A stretch of DNA of 64,000 nucleotides. Source: MSPOR6 sp964652195 (lineage in GTDB: Bacteria > Poribacteria > WGA-4E > WGA-3G). The stretch lies in NCBI GenBank assembly GCA_964652195.1, contig CAZZBB010000070.1:62001-126000 (forward strand). Reading direction: 5' to 3'. The translations under genes and the position numbers were made by a program. Positions 33,920 through 44,000 of the stretch are shown here, piece by piece; position 1 is the first letter of the stretch, and every line of letters begins with the position of its first letter. The notes under the pieces were generated by a model. That model worked only from the letters and a program-made list of their open reading frames with translations. It was not told the DNA's origin and did not search any database.

Positions 33920-36757
33920 ATGAAAAACTTTATTCTATTATTGATTAGTATAATTTTAATGAGTTGTACTACGGCTGAATCTGTTGATATACCAGATGAA
34001 AATCTAGCCAAAGTAATTCGGGAAGCCCTAAAATTAAAAACTAATTCTCGTATTTCAATTAACAAAAGAGATAAGCTAAAAATCATTAATGCTCATAATA
34101 GAGATATAAATGATTTAACTGGATTAGAAAAATTTACAAGTTTAACCATATTAAAACTTAATGATAATAATATCACTGATTTATCACCTTTAAAAGGATT
34201 GACTCAATTAAAATTTTTAAATCTCAATAATAATGACATTAGTGAAATTGGTCCATTGGCACAATTATCTCAACTTGATGTTTTATTACTTCAGAATAAC
34301 CAAATACATGATATTTCACCGATACGAGAATTAAAACAGCTTGAATACCTGATGTTACAAGGAAATAATATTCAAGATATTGGTCCATTATCTGGCCTTA
34401 GAAAACTGAGATATTTATCACTTCAAGAGAACAAGATTCTGAATATTTCTCCCCTAAAGGGTATGTTACGCTTGAAATATCTATCACTTCAAAAAAACCA
34501 AATTCAAGATATATCTCCACTATATGAAATCCATCAACTGACAGGACTACAGTTAGCTAATAATCAGATTAGTGATATTAACCCAATCAGTATTCTCTCA
34601 AAACTATATGATTTACGGATTAACAATAACAATATTACGGATGTTAGTCCGATAAGTAAACTTGATAATTTAGAGGTATTACATATAAGTAATAATCCAA
34701 TTCAAGATTACAACGTAATACAGAAATTACATTATAAGTTACCTGACTTGGTTACCGATATTCAAAAAGATCTTGTGCCAGATCCAGATTATCAAACTGA
34801 CGGATTACCACCACAAGTTAATTACCGTCTTGGAAAGGGTGGAATTAATGTAATGCAATTCTCCCCAGATGGATCTAAACTTGCGGTTGGAAGTAGTGTT
34901 GGTGCGTGGGTTTATGATATAGAGACTGGGGAAGGTATCCCAATGCAATTTAATCAACCAAGAAATATAACAGCATTAACTTTTTCAGCCGATGGAAAAT
35001 CTCTCACCACATGTGGTTATAATGATAGTATACAAATATGGGATATTCATACAGGTAAACAGGAATCGATATTTCACAGACAAGCTGAAATATTAAATAG
35101 GACCTATCTCCCATCACAAATATATGCTCCAGGATCTATAGTTTCTTATTCAAAAGAGGATAATATTCTATATGGAATAAGATCAGATGGAATATCTGGA
35201 CATTTGTCATTATGGGATATTAAATCCAGGAGTCCTATATCTCTAATTTTTATTGATAGGAATGCTGTCTGTGCTATAAATTCCGATCATAGTTTCATTA
35301 TAGTAGGCCATAACAGTGGAGAAATTAGTAAGAAAGATATTCATCTTGATGGAGAAATACCTAACATCACACTATCCTACAAAATTAGGGGTCATTCTAA
35401 TTGGATCAATTGGGATAAGATTTTTAATTTTTTTAGGAAAAATAAAAAGAATATAGACCAACCTATAAAAGCAATAACTATTTCTCAAGATGATAGCTTA
35501 TTTGCTTCAACAGTTTCAGACAATAAAGTTATAATCTGGGATTTAATAAGTGGAAAAGAAAAAGTTACACTTGAAGATGATACCAATTGGATCTTTTCAA
35601 TGGTATTTTCAAATGATGGTGAAAAGATTATTACCGGTGGAGGTAATGGAAATATAAAAATATGGGATGCCAATTCAGGTCATGAACTTAATTCACTGAT
35701 TGGACACAAATATACAATTACTTCATTGGTTCTATCACCAGATGGTAAAACACTTGTCAGTGGCAGTAAAGATGGCACAATACGTACTTGGGATCTGTCT
35801 AACAAAAATTATAACCGTATTCTGACAAAAGGACATACAGCATTTGTAAATACTATCGCATTTTCATCAGATGATACTACTATCTTGAGTGCAGGATCAA
35901 GCAAAAAAATACAAAACTGGAGTGTAAACACGGGAAAAGAATTAACACCTTCCTTAATCCAGAATATTTATGTATGGAAAGGCAGTATCTCAAAAAATGC
36001 TACTCTTATTGCAACACAACAAATAAATAAAATCAGAATATACGATCTAATTAACAATATGGAGTTACCTACTGTTGTGATGTCGGGGGATTCTTCTATG
36101 ATATACACATCTTATTTTGACTTTATTCCTCACCAAGATATTTTTGTATATACATACCGATATCCTATTGTAAATTTTATGAATGTAAGAGATGGTATCA
36201 AATTATCTGAATTCAGTTTATTTGATGATATAAAAAAGAATTCTGGTTATGTTCGCTCAATGGCTATTTCCCCAGATGGACAGAAACTTGCTGCAAGTGG
36301 GAGCTATGAGGGCAAGAGAGAAACTACTATTTGGGATATTGCAAGTAGAAATAAAATAGTATCCTATCCTTTTGAAGCTGATATACTAAAGTTCTCACAT
36401 AATAGTAGATTAATTGCAGTAAAAAGATGGAAGACTATTGAAATATGGGATATTACAAATTCAGACAGAGTTGAGGTTAATAATATCCTACATGATCAAG
36501 TTGGTACCAAGAAATTACTTTTCTCTCCTGATGGTTCAAAACTGTTAACAGTGGATTACAAAAGCCATGTTATAAATATATTGGATATAGATTCAAGTTT
36601 GCAATTACATACTCTAACCTGGGGACATACTGCCCCAATACAATCCCTCCTATTCTCACATGACGGCAACACTCTTGCAAGTACTGGTGAAGATGGGACT
36701 ATTCTATTGTGGAATTGGAAAAAAGTACTATCTGGAGACATCCAAGTTGATAGATAA
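33920..36757 (+). CDS. Lipoprotein with leucine-rich repeats and WD40 propellers
   Basis: A 945-residue eukaryote-like repeat protein. The signal peptide ends in LMSC, a lipobox at Cys16. About ten 22-residue leucine-rich repeats of internalin type follow (residues about 60-285; for example LTILKLNDNNITDLSPLKGL). From about 300 to the end there are about ten WD40-type blades (MQFSPDGSKLAVGSS, IKIWDANSGHELNSLIGHKY, LVLSPDGKTLVSGSKDGTIR), enough for one large or two propellers. It probably works as a surface protein-protein interaction scaffold. It is flanked by two LamG-TPR paralogues and starts 41 bases before the second. Confidence 0.88.
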   Translation: MKNFILLLISIILMSCTTAESVDIPDENLAKVIREALKLKTNSRISINKRDKLKIINAHNRDINDLTGLEKFTSLTILKLNDNNITDLSPLKGLTQLKFLNLNNNDISEIGPLAQLSQLDVLLLQNNQIHDISPIRELKQLEYLMLQGNNIQDIGPLSGLRKLRYLSLQENKILNISPLKGMLRLKYLSLQKNQIQDISPLYEIHQLTGLQLANNQISDINPISILSKLYDLRINNNNITDVSPISKLDNLEVLHISNNPIQDYNVIQKLHYKLPDLVTDIQKDLVPDPDYQTDGLPPQVNYRLGKGGINVMQFSPDGSKLAVGSSVGAWVYDIETGEGIPMQFNQPRNITALTFSADGKSLTTCGYNDSIQIWDIHTGKQESIFHRQAEILNRTYLPSQIYAPGSIVSYSKEDNILYGIRSDGISGHLSLWDIKSRSPISLIFIDRNAVCAINSDHSFIIVGHNSGEISKKDIHLDGEIPNITLSYKIRGHSNWINWDKIFNFFRKNKKNIDQPIKAITISQDDSLFASTVSDNKVIIWDLISGKEKVTLEDDTNWIFSMVFSNDGEKIITGGGNGNIKIWDANSGHELNSLIGHKYTITSLVLSPDGKTLVSGSKDGTIRTWDLSNKNYNRILTKGHTAFVNTIAFSSDDTTILSAGSSKKIQNWSVNTGKELTPSLIQNIYVWKGSISKNATLIATQQINKIRIYDLINNMELPTVVMSGDSSMIYTSYFDFIPHQDIFVYTYRYPIVNFMNVRDGIKLSEFSLFDDIKKNSGYVRSMAISPDGQKLAASGSYEGKRETTIWDIASRNKIVSYPFEADILKFSHNSRLIAVKRWKTIEIWDITNSDRVEVNNILHDQVGTKKLLFSPDGSKLLTVDYKSHVINILDIDSSLQLHTLTWGHTAPIQSLLFSHDGNTLASTGEDGTILLWNWKKVLSGDIQVDR

Positions 36758-36798
36758 TGAGTTCTGTTGTTAAAAACTGATCTCAGGCAGGTATTTTA

Positions 36799-38955
36799 AT
36801 GGAAAAAAGAAGAAAAATAAAGATAAGTGCAATATTATTCTATGTTCATATTCTTTGTTGTATCTCAATAGTATATGCACAAGTGCTTGATAATTCAAAT
36901 AGTAATATAGAAGATGATTATTTAAATCAAAAGAAAACTGATTTCAATCTTTTGGACAGTGCTCTTGATCTTGATGGTAAAGAAAGTTATCTTGAAATTA
37001 TAGATAGTGATAGTTTAAACAACATTACAAAGCAGGTTACTGTTTCTCTATGGATAAAACCTACTGCCTATCCTAACGAATACTCAAACATTCTCTTTAA
37101 AGGAAACAGAAGATTGCCAGGAATAACCCATCGTCAATTTACCTTTTGGTTATGGGATGATGGTAGAATCTCATTTGATTCATCACCAGCTGGTAAATTT
37201 GCGCAATATCTTGTACCCAATACAATTGTAAAACTTAATACTTGGACATTTATCACTGGAGTTATTGATGTTAATCAGGATGTCATGAGAGTATTTATTA
37301 ATGGGAAAGAAGTAGAACGTCGTAGTTTTCGTGGTGAAGAGCACATGCTAAAGACAATATTACCTTTACGAATTGGTCGCTCACACGAAGAAGAAAGACC
37401 CTGTCATTCTCCTTTTGTTGGTCAAATTGATGATGTGGCTGTATGGAATATTGTCCGATCTGATCAAGAGATTCGTTCTGATATGACTTCAGAACCAAAG
37501 GGAGCTGAAAAAGGTTTAATTGGTTACTGGAATTTCGACAATGTAGAAAATGGAGTAATTCGAGATTTGTCTCCTAATCAGAATCATGGTAAGATGGTAG
37601 GGAATGCGAAATTGGTAGAATATATACAACCGACAATAAGATTCGGTTTTGAAGAACACAAAGATGCCGCAGTGCATTATGAGGAATTCCTAAAATCTGA
37701 TACGAAATACTATGATATATACAGGTATCTTGCAGATACATATATTCAGTTGAATCGGCACGCAGATGCTGAGAAAGTATATCTACGTTCACTGAATGCA
37801 AACCTAATAGAGGAGGAACATGACGATGCATTAAGAAATCTGAACAAACTCTATAGTAATAGAAATGCAGGAATAGAATTCATTACTCTATTAGAAGGAC
37901 TTCAAACTCAAATGGATAATAGCTCTGCCTTATTTGAACTTTTAGGAGATGCTTTCCTAAATGCAAACATGACAGAAAAGGCAAAAACTTCATATAGGAT
38001 GTGGGTAGAATTATCAAAAGGGAAGGTGAATGAAGAGAATATATCTGAAGTATATTATAATATTTCTGAAAAACTACTTAGTATCAATCTATTACCTGAG
38101 ATCGCCCTGGAATTGTCTGAAAAAGCAGTAGAAAATCAGTTTAATACCGACTATCATATTACATTATTAAAAGCATATATGGCAAATCAGAAATATAAGG
38201 AAGTATATCAACATATAAAGTTCCATTTTAACATTTTTCGTTTTCAATATTATGAAAATCAAATATACTTGGTATTTTTAAAAGCAGGAAGGAATGTAGT
38301 AGATAGGGACGCATATATTGATATGCTTGGTCAACTGATAGATGAAATATCTTATCCTCAGACCTTGCAGGAAAAGTTCATATTCGCATTAGCTCAGTTT
38401 TATAGTGAGAATGATATGATTGAAAAATCCAATTCTACCATTCAATCTACTGGCTATATTATAAATAAGGCTTGGATGCTACTTGGACCATTTGACAGTG
38501 AAAATGGCAATGGAATTAATAAAATGTATATCAATGAACATCTTCCTAAAATGGACTTCTCATTAGAGCATAAGGGAAAATATGGTCAAGAAAAATGGAG
38601 AAAACACTCTGATGAAATTGTAGATAATATCATAGAAATGCCTGAGGAAGAGCAATCGGGAATCTATTATACATACTCAACAATTAATTCTCCTATAGAA
38701 CAAGAAGTGACATTACAATTTTCTGTCTTTGATTTAAGTAAAGTTTGGGTGAACGGACTATTGGAATTTGAAGTGCAGAATAGGAGAAATAGAAGTTCTT
38801 CTGGATCATCCATTCCAATTACATTAAATCATGGGAATAATAGTATTTTGGTTAAGATAGATGAAATTGGGAGAAGTATAGGATTCTCATTACAGATTAC
38901 TGACCAGAATGAAAAACCGATAAATAATTTAGTAATACTATATCCCAAGGAATAA
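36799..38955 (+). CDS. Secreted LamG-TPR repeat protein, paralogue B
   Basis: A 718-residue homologue of the protein at 30464-32605 with the same order: signal peptide (about 10-28, ILFYVHILCCISIVYA), LamG domain (about 50-265; ALDLDGKESYLEIIDS, VTVSLWIKPTAYPNEYSN, VGQIDDVAVWNIVRSD, GYWNFDN), a helical TPR region (about 285-555; YLADTYIQLNRHADAEKVYL) and a C-terminal beta domain starting AWMLLGPFDS. The C-terminal domain is more divergent than in paralogue A and lacks its GKIWLNGK aspartate-rich loop, having KVWVNGLLEF instead. It starts 41 bases after the LRR-WD40 gene, so the two are probably cotranscribed. Confidence 0.85.
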   Translation: MEKRRKIKISAILFYVHILCCISIVYAQVLDNSNSNIEDDYLNQKKTDFNLLDSALDLDGKESYLEIIDSDSLNNITKQVTVSLWIKPTAYPNEYSNILFKGNRRLPGITHRQFTFWLWDDGRISFDSSPAGKFAQYLVPNTIVKLNTWTFITGVIDVNQDVMRVFINGKEVERRSFRGEEHMLKTILPLRIGRSHEEERPCHSPFVGQIDDVAVWNIVRSDQEIRSDMTSEPKGAEKGLIGYWNFDNVENGVIRDLSPNQNHGKMVGNAKLVEYIQPTIRFGFEEHKDAAVHYEEFLKSDTKYYDIYRYLADTYIQLNRHADAEKVYLRSLNANLIEEEHDDALRNLNKLYSNRNAGIEFITLLEGLQTQMDNSSALFELLGDAFLNANMTEKAKTSYRMWVELSKGKVNEENISEVYYNISEKLLSINLLPEIALELSEKAVENQFNTDYHITLLKAYMANQKYKEVYQHIKFHFNIFRFQYYENQIYLVFLKAGRNVVDRDAYIDMLGQLIDEISYPQTLQEKFIFALAQFYSENDMIEKSNSTIQSTGYIINKAWMLLGPFDSENGNGINKMYINEHLPKMDFSLEHKGKYGQEKWRKHSDEIVDNIIEMPEEEQSGIYYTYSTINSPIEQEVTLQFSVFDLSKVWVNGLLEFEVQNRRNRSSSGSSIPITLNHGNNSILVKIDEIGRSIGFSLQITDQNEKPINNLVILYPKE

Positions 38956-39080
38956 ATTCAAGACTCTATGAACTACAATATTGAAAATAAAACAATGATG
39001 AAAATACCAATAAGGGGAGAAAGTATTTAGAATATTGACATAATGCCAAAGAATTGTCATATACAATAACTAATCAGATT

Positions 39081-40019
39081 ATGCTAATAGAAATAAAAGA
39101 TGTTTCTGTTATTTTCGGTACGAATCATGCCTTAAACGAATTGACAGTAGATTTAGAGGGTGGTGCAATTGGATTACTCGGTCCAAATGGAGCTGGTAAA
39201 AGCACGCTACTTAAAATGCTACTCGGATTTGTAACACCTTCTCAAGGAGAGGCAAAACTATTCGGATTGAATGTGAAATCGCAACAGGAAGGAATACGCG
39301 AACAGGTGGGGTATATGCCAGAGGATGATTGTCTTATACCTCAAATGAACGCAGTACAATTAGTTTCGTTTGCTGGTGAGATATGCGGAATGCCTACTAA
39401 AGATGCAATGCAACGGGCACACGAAGTATTATTTTACGTAGGTGTTGACGAAGAACGTTATAGACCAATTAGTGGTTATTCCACCGGTATGCGACAACGG
39501 GTGAAGTTAGCACAAGCCTTAATTCATGATCCCAAATTACTCCTCCTTGATGAACCAACAAATGGAATGGATACAGCTGGTAGAGAGGAGATGCTATTAC
39601 TTATCAAAGACATTGCTGAAGAAAAAGGAATTAATGTTGTCCTATCATCACATCTACTTCCGGATGTAGAATCTGTGTGTCATGAAATATTCGCATTATC
39701 CAACGGTAATCTTGCAGTTAAAGGTAATATTGAGGAATTAAGAAGAGACCAAACCCAAGCATTTGATTTGAAAATAGTCGGTGATCAAGAGACTTTTATA
39801 GAAACTTTAGGTCAGTATTCGTATTCAACAGAAATTAAAACTGATGGTCGTTTACGAGTGACTTCAACCAGCGAAGAAAGGACTGAAGGTACATTCTTTT
39901 TTAAATTAGCACATGAAACTGGTATTCAACTTCGACAATTACGGGAAGTAGAACATACACTTGAAGATGTTTTTGCGGAGGTAATGCATCAAAATGGGGA
40001 TTTGTTGACACATAATTAA
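39081..40019 (+). CDS. ABC transporter ATP-binding protein
   Basis: ATPase of an export-type ABC transporter. Walker A GPNGAGKST near residue 36, signature STGMRQRV, Walker B LLLLDEPTNGMD near 155 and the switch His in LSSHLLPDVE are intact. A C-terminal extension of about 90 residues with the ending LREVEHTLEDVFAEVM is typical of the NatA/CcmA-like group that serves ABC-2 permeases. No permease follows: the next gene encodes a hydrolase. ATG at 39081 is chosen; an in-frame TTG at 39054 is equally open and neither has a clear ribosome-binding site. Confidence 0.9.
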   Translation: MLIEIKDVSVIFGTNHALNELTVDLEGGAIGLLGPNGAGKSTLLKMLLGFVTPSQGEAKLFGLNVKSQQEGIREQVGYMPEDDCLIPQMNAVQLVSFAGEICGMPTKDAMQRAHEVLFYVGVDEERYRPISGYSTGMRQRVKLAQALIHDPKLLLLDEPTNGMDTAGREEMLLLIKDIAEEKGINVVLSSHLLPDVESVCHEIFALSNGNLAVKGNIEELRRDQTQAFDLKIVGDQETFIETLGQYSYSTEIKTDGRLRVTSTSEERTEGTFFFKLAHETGIQLRQLREVEHTLEDVFAEVMHQNGDLLTHN

Positions 40020-40067
40020 GAATTATTAGCATGTTCCACACTATAACAATAACAATAGGAATCAGAT

Positions 40068-41387
40068 ATGTCTAATAAAGATAATTTTATTGATATTGGC
40101 GTTGCACAGATTGATATTACACCTGATTACCCCATACGGTTGAATGGATACGGAAGTAGACTTACAGAATCTGAGGGTATTATACAAAGGATATGGGCAA
40201 AAGCGCTTGCAATTGGAAGTGATGAACAAGATCCTGTAATTATGGTCACCGTTGAAAACTGTGGTCTACCCGATGAATTCACTGAAGAAGTGTCAGAACG
40301 GATAAAACAAAAAACAGGAATACCCCGCGAGAATTTTGTTGCATGTTATACTCATACCCATAGTGCACCTTGCCTAACAAATTCTGCAGCGTTTATTTTC
40401 GGATCAGATATGAAACCCCGTGAACAAGCAACAATTGATAAATACACAAATCAGTTAAAAGATTGGATAGAATCAATTGCAATTACTGCGCTTGAGAATA
40501 GAAAACCATCTCAATTAGCATGGAATATCGGGGAATTGGGATTTGCTAAGAATAGACGAACAGAAGGTGGTCCTGTTGACCATTCTTTACCGGTTATGCG
40601 AATTACTGATAGTGATGGAAATTTAACTGCAATTTGGGCGAGTTATGCGTGTCATTGTACCACATTAGCAGGTTCAGATAATCATATCTGTGGTGATTGG
40701 GCAGGTTTTGCCCAAGAAGAGATTCAACTGACGCATCCTGGTACTACAGCATTAATTACAATTGGTTGTGGGGCAGATGCCAACCCAGAATCTCGAATGC
40801 GAGCAATGCCTCAAGGAGTACAAGAGGTATTTGATACCCGTCTTGCGTATGCGAAAGAACACGGAAAAGCATTGGCACATGAGGTGTCCCATCAACTTGA
40901 ACGTGATGCAATTGGCTTATCAGATATGCCAGAGAGTATTATTCAGAGAGTTGATTTACCGTTTGATGAACTTCCCACAGTTGAAGGATGGAAGGAGCTT
41001 GCATCACATGGAGGTGCAATTGGGTATCATGCAGAAAAGCATCTTGAAATGTTGGATAATGGTCAATCTATCAAAACAGATATTTCTTATCCAATTCAAG
41101 CATGGACTTTTGGAGATGATTTAGCAATCGTCTTTCTTGCCAGTGAGGTGGTGGTAGATTATTCCTTGCGATTAAAGAAGGAGTTTGATAATTCCAGATT
41201 ATGGGTAGGAGCTTATTCAAATGCTTTTCCAGGTTATATACCATCTGAAAGAGTATTAGCTGAAGGTGGATATGAAGGTGGTGGTGCCATGATTTATTTT
41301 GGACAACCCACTAAATTTGCTCCAGGTGTTGAACAACTTGTAATTGATACAGTCCACGAATTATTACCTTCAGGTTTTCTTGCATAA
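40068..41387 (+). CDS. Neutral/alkaline ceramidase-like hydrolase
   Basis: The 439-residue protein resembles the N-terminal catalytic domain of neutral/alkaline non-lysosomal ceramidases, Zn amidases that cleave ceramide. It starts with the characteristic GVAQIDITPDYPIRLNGYGS, then CYTHTHSAPCLT (Zn ligand-type histidines near residue 105) and SYACHCTTLAGSDNHICGDW (near 195). Many such proteins in bacteria have no signal peptide and unknown substrates, as here. The C-terminal immunoglobulin-like ceramidase domain is missing. It is followed 27 bases later by an aldolase gene. Confidence 0.82.
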   Translation: MSNKDNFIDIGVAQIDITPDYPIRLNGYGSRLTESEGIIQRIWAKALAIGSDEQDPVIMVTVENCGLPDEFTEEVSERIKQKTGIPRENFVACYTHTHSAPCLTNSAAFIFGSDMKPREQATIDKYTNQLKDWIESIAITALENRKPSQLAWNIGELGFAKNRRTEGGPVDHSLPVMRITDSDGNLTAIWASYACHCTTLAGSDNHICGDWAGFAQEEIQLTHPGTTALITIGCGADANPESRMRAMPQGVQEVFDTRLAYAKEHGKALAHEVSHQLERDAIGLSDMPESIIQRVDLPFDELPTVEGWKELASHGGAIGYHAEKHLEMLDNGQSIKTDISYPIQAWTFGDDLAIVFLASEVVVDYSLRLKKEFDNSRLWVGAYSNAFPGYIPSERVLAEGGYEGGGAMIYFGQPTKFAPGVEQLVIDTVHELLPSGFLA

Positions 41388-41414
41388 AATAACTATAGAA
41401 AGGGTAAAAAGTAC

Positions 41415-42170
41415 ATGGAAATAAGAGAGAATCGTGTAAAACAAAAACTGACCAATGGTGAACTTGCTTATGTCATAAGTGGGTTAACAAATCCAGATGA
41501 TATAGACAACTTTGGACCAAATGAATTTGATGCTGTATGGTTAGAAGGAGAGCATGGAAATGTGAATGCTTCTAATATAGGAGATCTAACCCGTGCATGT
41601 GATCTTTGGGGGCTTACCTCAATCGTCCGCGTTAATCGAAATGATCAAGGATTAATCTATCGTACATTGGATTGTGGAGCAATGGGAATTGCTGTACCGC
41701 ATGTAAATACGAAAGAGGAAGCACAGAATGTGGTGGATGGAACAAAGTTCGCTCCAATCGGACACAGAGGTATGTTTACAAGTCGTCAAGGATTTGGAGT
41801 AGATAACTATTTTGAAGTTGCCAATTCTCAAACTATGGTAGTTGTATTAATTGAAGATATTGTTGCCATTGATAACTTAGATGAGATTCTTACAGTTGAC
41901 CATATTGATGTATTCTTTGTTGCTCCATCAGATTTAGCAACATCTATGGGACATATAGGAAACCTTGGTCATATAGATGTTCAAGACACAATTGATTCTG
42001 CCCTGGCACGTATTCAAGATGCAGGTCGAACCGCGGGTACACTTGCATTGGATCATACAGTAGAGAAATATGTTAAGGCTGGGGTACAGTTCTTACTTGT
42101 AGGTATTGGTGGTTGGATTTCATTAGGTGCTGCTGATTATAAGTTAAAGGCTGAGAAAGCAAGGTCTTAA
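41415..42170 (+). CDS. HpcH/HpaI family aldolase
   Basis: A class II pyruvate aldolase-type TIM barrel of 251 residues. WLEGEHGNVN holds the metal-site Glu region (EGEHG here, usually DxEHG), RVNRND the substrate Arg, and VVVLIEDIVAIDNLDEIL then VFFVAPSDLATSMG the remaining metal and phosphate-loop features. Relatives cleave 2-keto-3-deoxy acid sugars (for example 2-keto-3-deoxy-L-rhamnonate/fuconate) or 4-hydroxy-2-oxoheptanedioate to pyruvate and an aldehyde. L-Fuconate dehydratase, which makes such a substrate, lies 400 bases away on the other strand, making an acid-sugar role attractive but unproven. Confidence 0.88.
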   Translation: MEIRENRVKQKLTNGELAYVISGLTNPDDIDNFGPNEFDAVWLEGEHGNVNASNIGDLTRACDLWGLTSIVRVNRNDQGLIYRTLDCGAMGIAVPHVNTKEEAQNVVDGTKFAPIGHRGMFTSRQGFGVDNYFEVANSQTMVVVLIEDIVAIDNLDEILTVDHIDVFFVAPSDLATSMGHIGNLGHIDVQDTIDSALARIQDAGRTAGTLALDHTVEKYVKAGVQFLLVGIGGWISLGAADYKLKAEKARS

Positions 42171-42214
42171 TCTGTGGATTTATGTGCTTTCATTAAAATT
42201 CTATGGAGGTTGGA

Positions 42215-42529
42215 ATGAAAGACTTTCTCAAATTAGATAATTATCTAATTCCAAGAATAGTTCGAGTAGTTTATATATTTGGACTAATCTTATGTATCAT
42301 CAGAGGTTTGTATGAAATTTTCCCACCCAGTTTATTTTTAGGAATTCAGCAATATTGGATGGAGGCTATATTATCAGGACTTTTCTGGATTGTCATTATA
42401 CCTGTAATTCTGCGGATTATATGTGAAGTCATGTTAATTCTCTATAACATAAATCAAACACTTATGGGTATTAGAACCAGTTTAACTCCTCAGGATGATA
42501 AGCAGAATAAGACAGAAAAAGAGACGTAA
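42215..42529 (+). CDS. DUF4282-like small membrane protein
   Basis: About 104 residues with two long hydrophobic segments (IVRVVYIFGLILCIIRGLY and LSGLFWIVIIPVILRIICEV) and a charged C-terminal tail. The pattern, with PRIVRVVY before helix 1 and RIICEVMLILYNINQTL after helix 2, is that of the DUF4282 family of bacterial membrane proteins. ATG at 42215 is preceded by GGAGG, so it is preferred over ATG at 42203, which would place that site inside the gene. Function unknown. Confidence 0.75.
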   Translation: MKDFLKLDNYLIPRIVRVVYIFGLILCIIRGLYEIFPPSLFLGIQQYWMEAILSGLFWIVIIPVILRIICEVMLILYNINQTLMGIRTSLTPQDDKQNKTEKET

Positions 42530-42597
42530 ATTTTATATTCCAATTTCTTTGTGTTTAGAAAATAGAGTTTTATAAATACAAACCATCTGATGGTTTA

Positions 42598-43956
42598 TCA
42601 AGCAAGAAAAGTAATGCCCCCGGATTCCATTCTTCCTTGCCATATAGATCCGGTAGGATATGTATGATCTTCCACAAATTCAAGATACATCTCCAGACCC
42701 CATCCAGGTATTGATGGTGCTACATAGGCACCATTACTTATCTGAATTGGTTGTATAAATACGTCTTCCTGTAGGAAGTTTAAATATTCCACAACTTGTG
42801 TATCGGAATGACCTGCGACACAGATCTGATCCCACAAAGCATAATGTTGTATCATATTACACAGACCAATTCCACCTCCATGTGGACATACAGGAATCTC
42901 GTATTTTGCTGCCATAAGAATTACTGCCAACACATCATTTACTCCACCCAGTCGAGTCGCATCAATTTGACAATATTGTATACCTCTACTGGTGATGAGT
43001 TGTTTAAAGATTACTGGTGATGGGACTTGTTCTCCGGCAGCAACACCTATACCATATTTTTCTAATGATTTTGATATTTTCACAAAACCGAACACATCAT
43101 CTCTTGCAGTAGGTTCTTCAATCCATGTTGGATTAAAATCAACTAACTGCTCCATGTTAGATATTGCTTCATCAACACCCCAGACTTGGTTAGCATCCAG
43201 CATTAATTTAGAATCATCACCGATTACTGATCGAATAAAGGCAAGTCTCTTCTTATCAAAGTTAACATCTTGTCCCACTTTCATCTTGAAACAGTCCAAA
43301 CCAGATGCTTTAACATCATTGACAGTTTTAATAATCTGTTCATCGGTTAATCCAAGCCAGCCTGCAGTAGAATAGGCTTTTGGTCCTTTTTCTAAAAGTG
43401 CTTTTTCACGTGTGTTTTTCTCATCCGATTTGCTATTGAAAATCTCTATTGCTTCTTCAGGAGTCAATGCATCCCGTAGATAACGCCAATCAATACATTG
43501 GACAATCTTTTCAGAAGGTAAGTCAACAAGCAATTTCCATATTGGTTTATCAACAAGTTTACCCCATAGATCCCACATTGCATTAACGACACTACCAATT
43601 GCCATTCGATTTATACCGTCTGCTAACCAACGCAATTGATGATGATCAATTAATAATTTAAAAAATGCTCCAGGATCTTTAGCGAATGAAGACACATTCA
43701 TCCCCGTTACAAGTTTTGCCAGATCCTTCACACCGTAAGCAATCCAATCATTTCCTGCACCTGCTGTAAACGCAACTGAGATGCCTTTATGACCTGTATC
43801 TGTCTCAATAGTAGTTAAAACAGCAGAATAATTCGGTTTCTTGTGAAACGGGTCTGAACCCAATAGTGTATCGGAGGTTGGTACTCGTAAATCAATAACA
43901 TCTACATTTTCTATTGTACAGTTTAATCTCTCAATTTGTTTGTTGGTATCACTCAT
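42598..43956 (-). CDS. fucD: L-fuconate dehydratase (enolase superfamily)
   Basis: The enzyme removes water from L-fuconate to give 2-keto-3-deoxy-L-fuconate. Sequence and length (452 residues) match the FucD/ENOSF1 group. LGSDPFHKKPNYSAV opens the capping domain, FKMKVG near residue 223 supplies the catalytic Lys, LMLDANQVW, WIEEPT and AAGEQVPSP the metal ligands, and PHGGGIGLCN near 357 the second base. The ATG at 43956 follows AAAGGAG by 11 bases; an upstream TTG is in frame. It is divergent from the cobalamin adenosyltransferase, with only 44 bases between start codons. Confidence 0.92.
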   Translation of the reverse strand: MSDTNKQIERLNCTIENVDVIDLRVPTSDTLLGSDPFHKKPNYSAVLTTIETDTGHKGISVAFTAGAGNDWIAYGVKDLAKLVTGMNVSSFAKDPGAFFKLLIDHHQLRWLADGINRMAIGSVVNAMWDLWGKLVDKPIWKLLVDLPSEKIVQCIDWRYLRDALTPEEAIEIFNSKSDEKNTREKALLEKGPKAYSTAGWLGLTDEQIIKTVNDVKASGLDCFKMKVGQDVNFDKKRLAFIRSVIGDDSKLMLDANQVWGVDEAISNMEQLVDFNPTWIEEPTARDDVFGFVKISKSLEKYGIGVAAGEQVPSPVIFKQLITSRGIQYCQIDATRLGGVNDVLAVILMAAKYEIPVCPHGGGIGLCNMIQHYALWDQICVAGHSDTQVVEYLNFLQEDVFIQPIQISNGAYVAPSIPGWGLEMYLEFVEDHTYPTGSIWQGRMESGGITFLA

Positions 43957-44000
43957 AATTTCTTTGACTCCTTTCAAGACAAAGTATAAAATAAAACATC

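Noticed and set aside
42203..42214. DUF4282-like protein starting at ATG 42203
   Set aside because: The GGAGG inside that extension is the ribosome-binding site for ATG 42215.
43957..44000. Cobalamin riboswitch before the adenosyltransferase
   Set aside because: Only 44 bases separate the divergent start codons, too little for a riboswitch of about 200 bases, and no B12-box-like sequence was seen.
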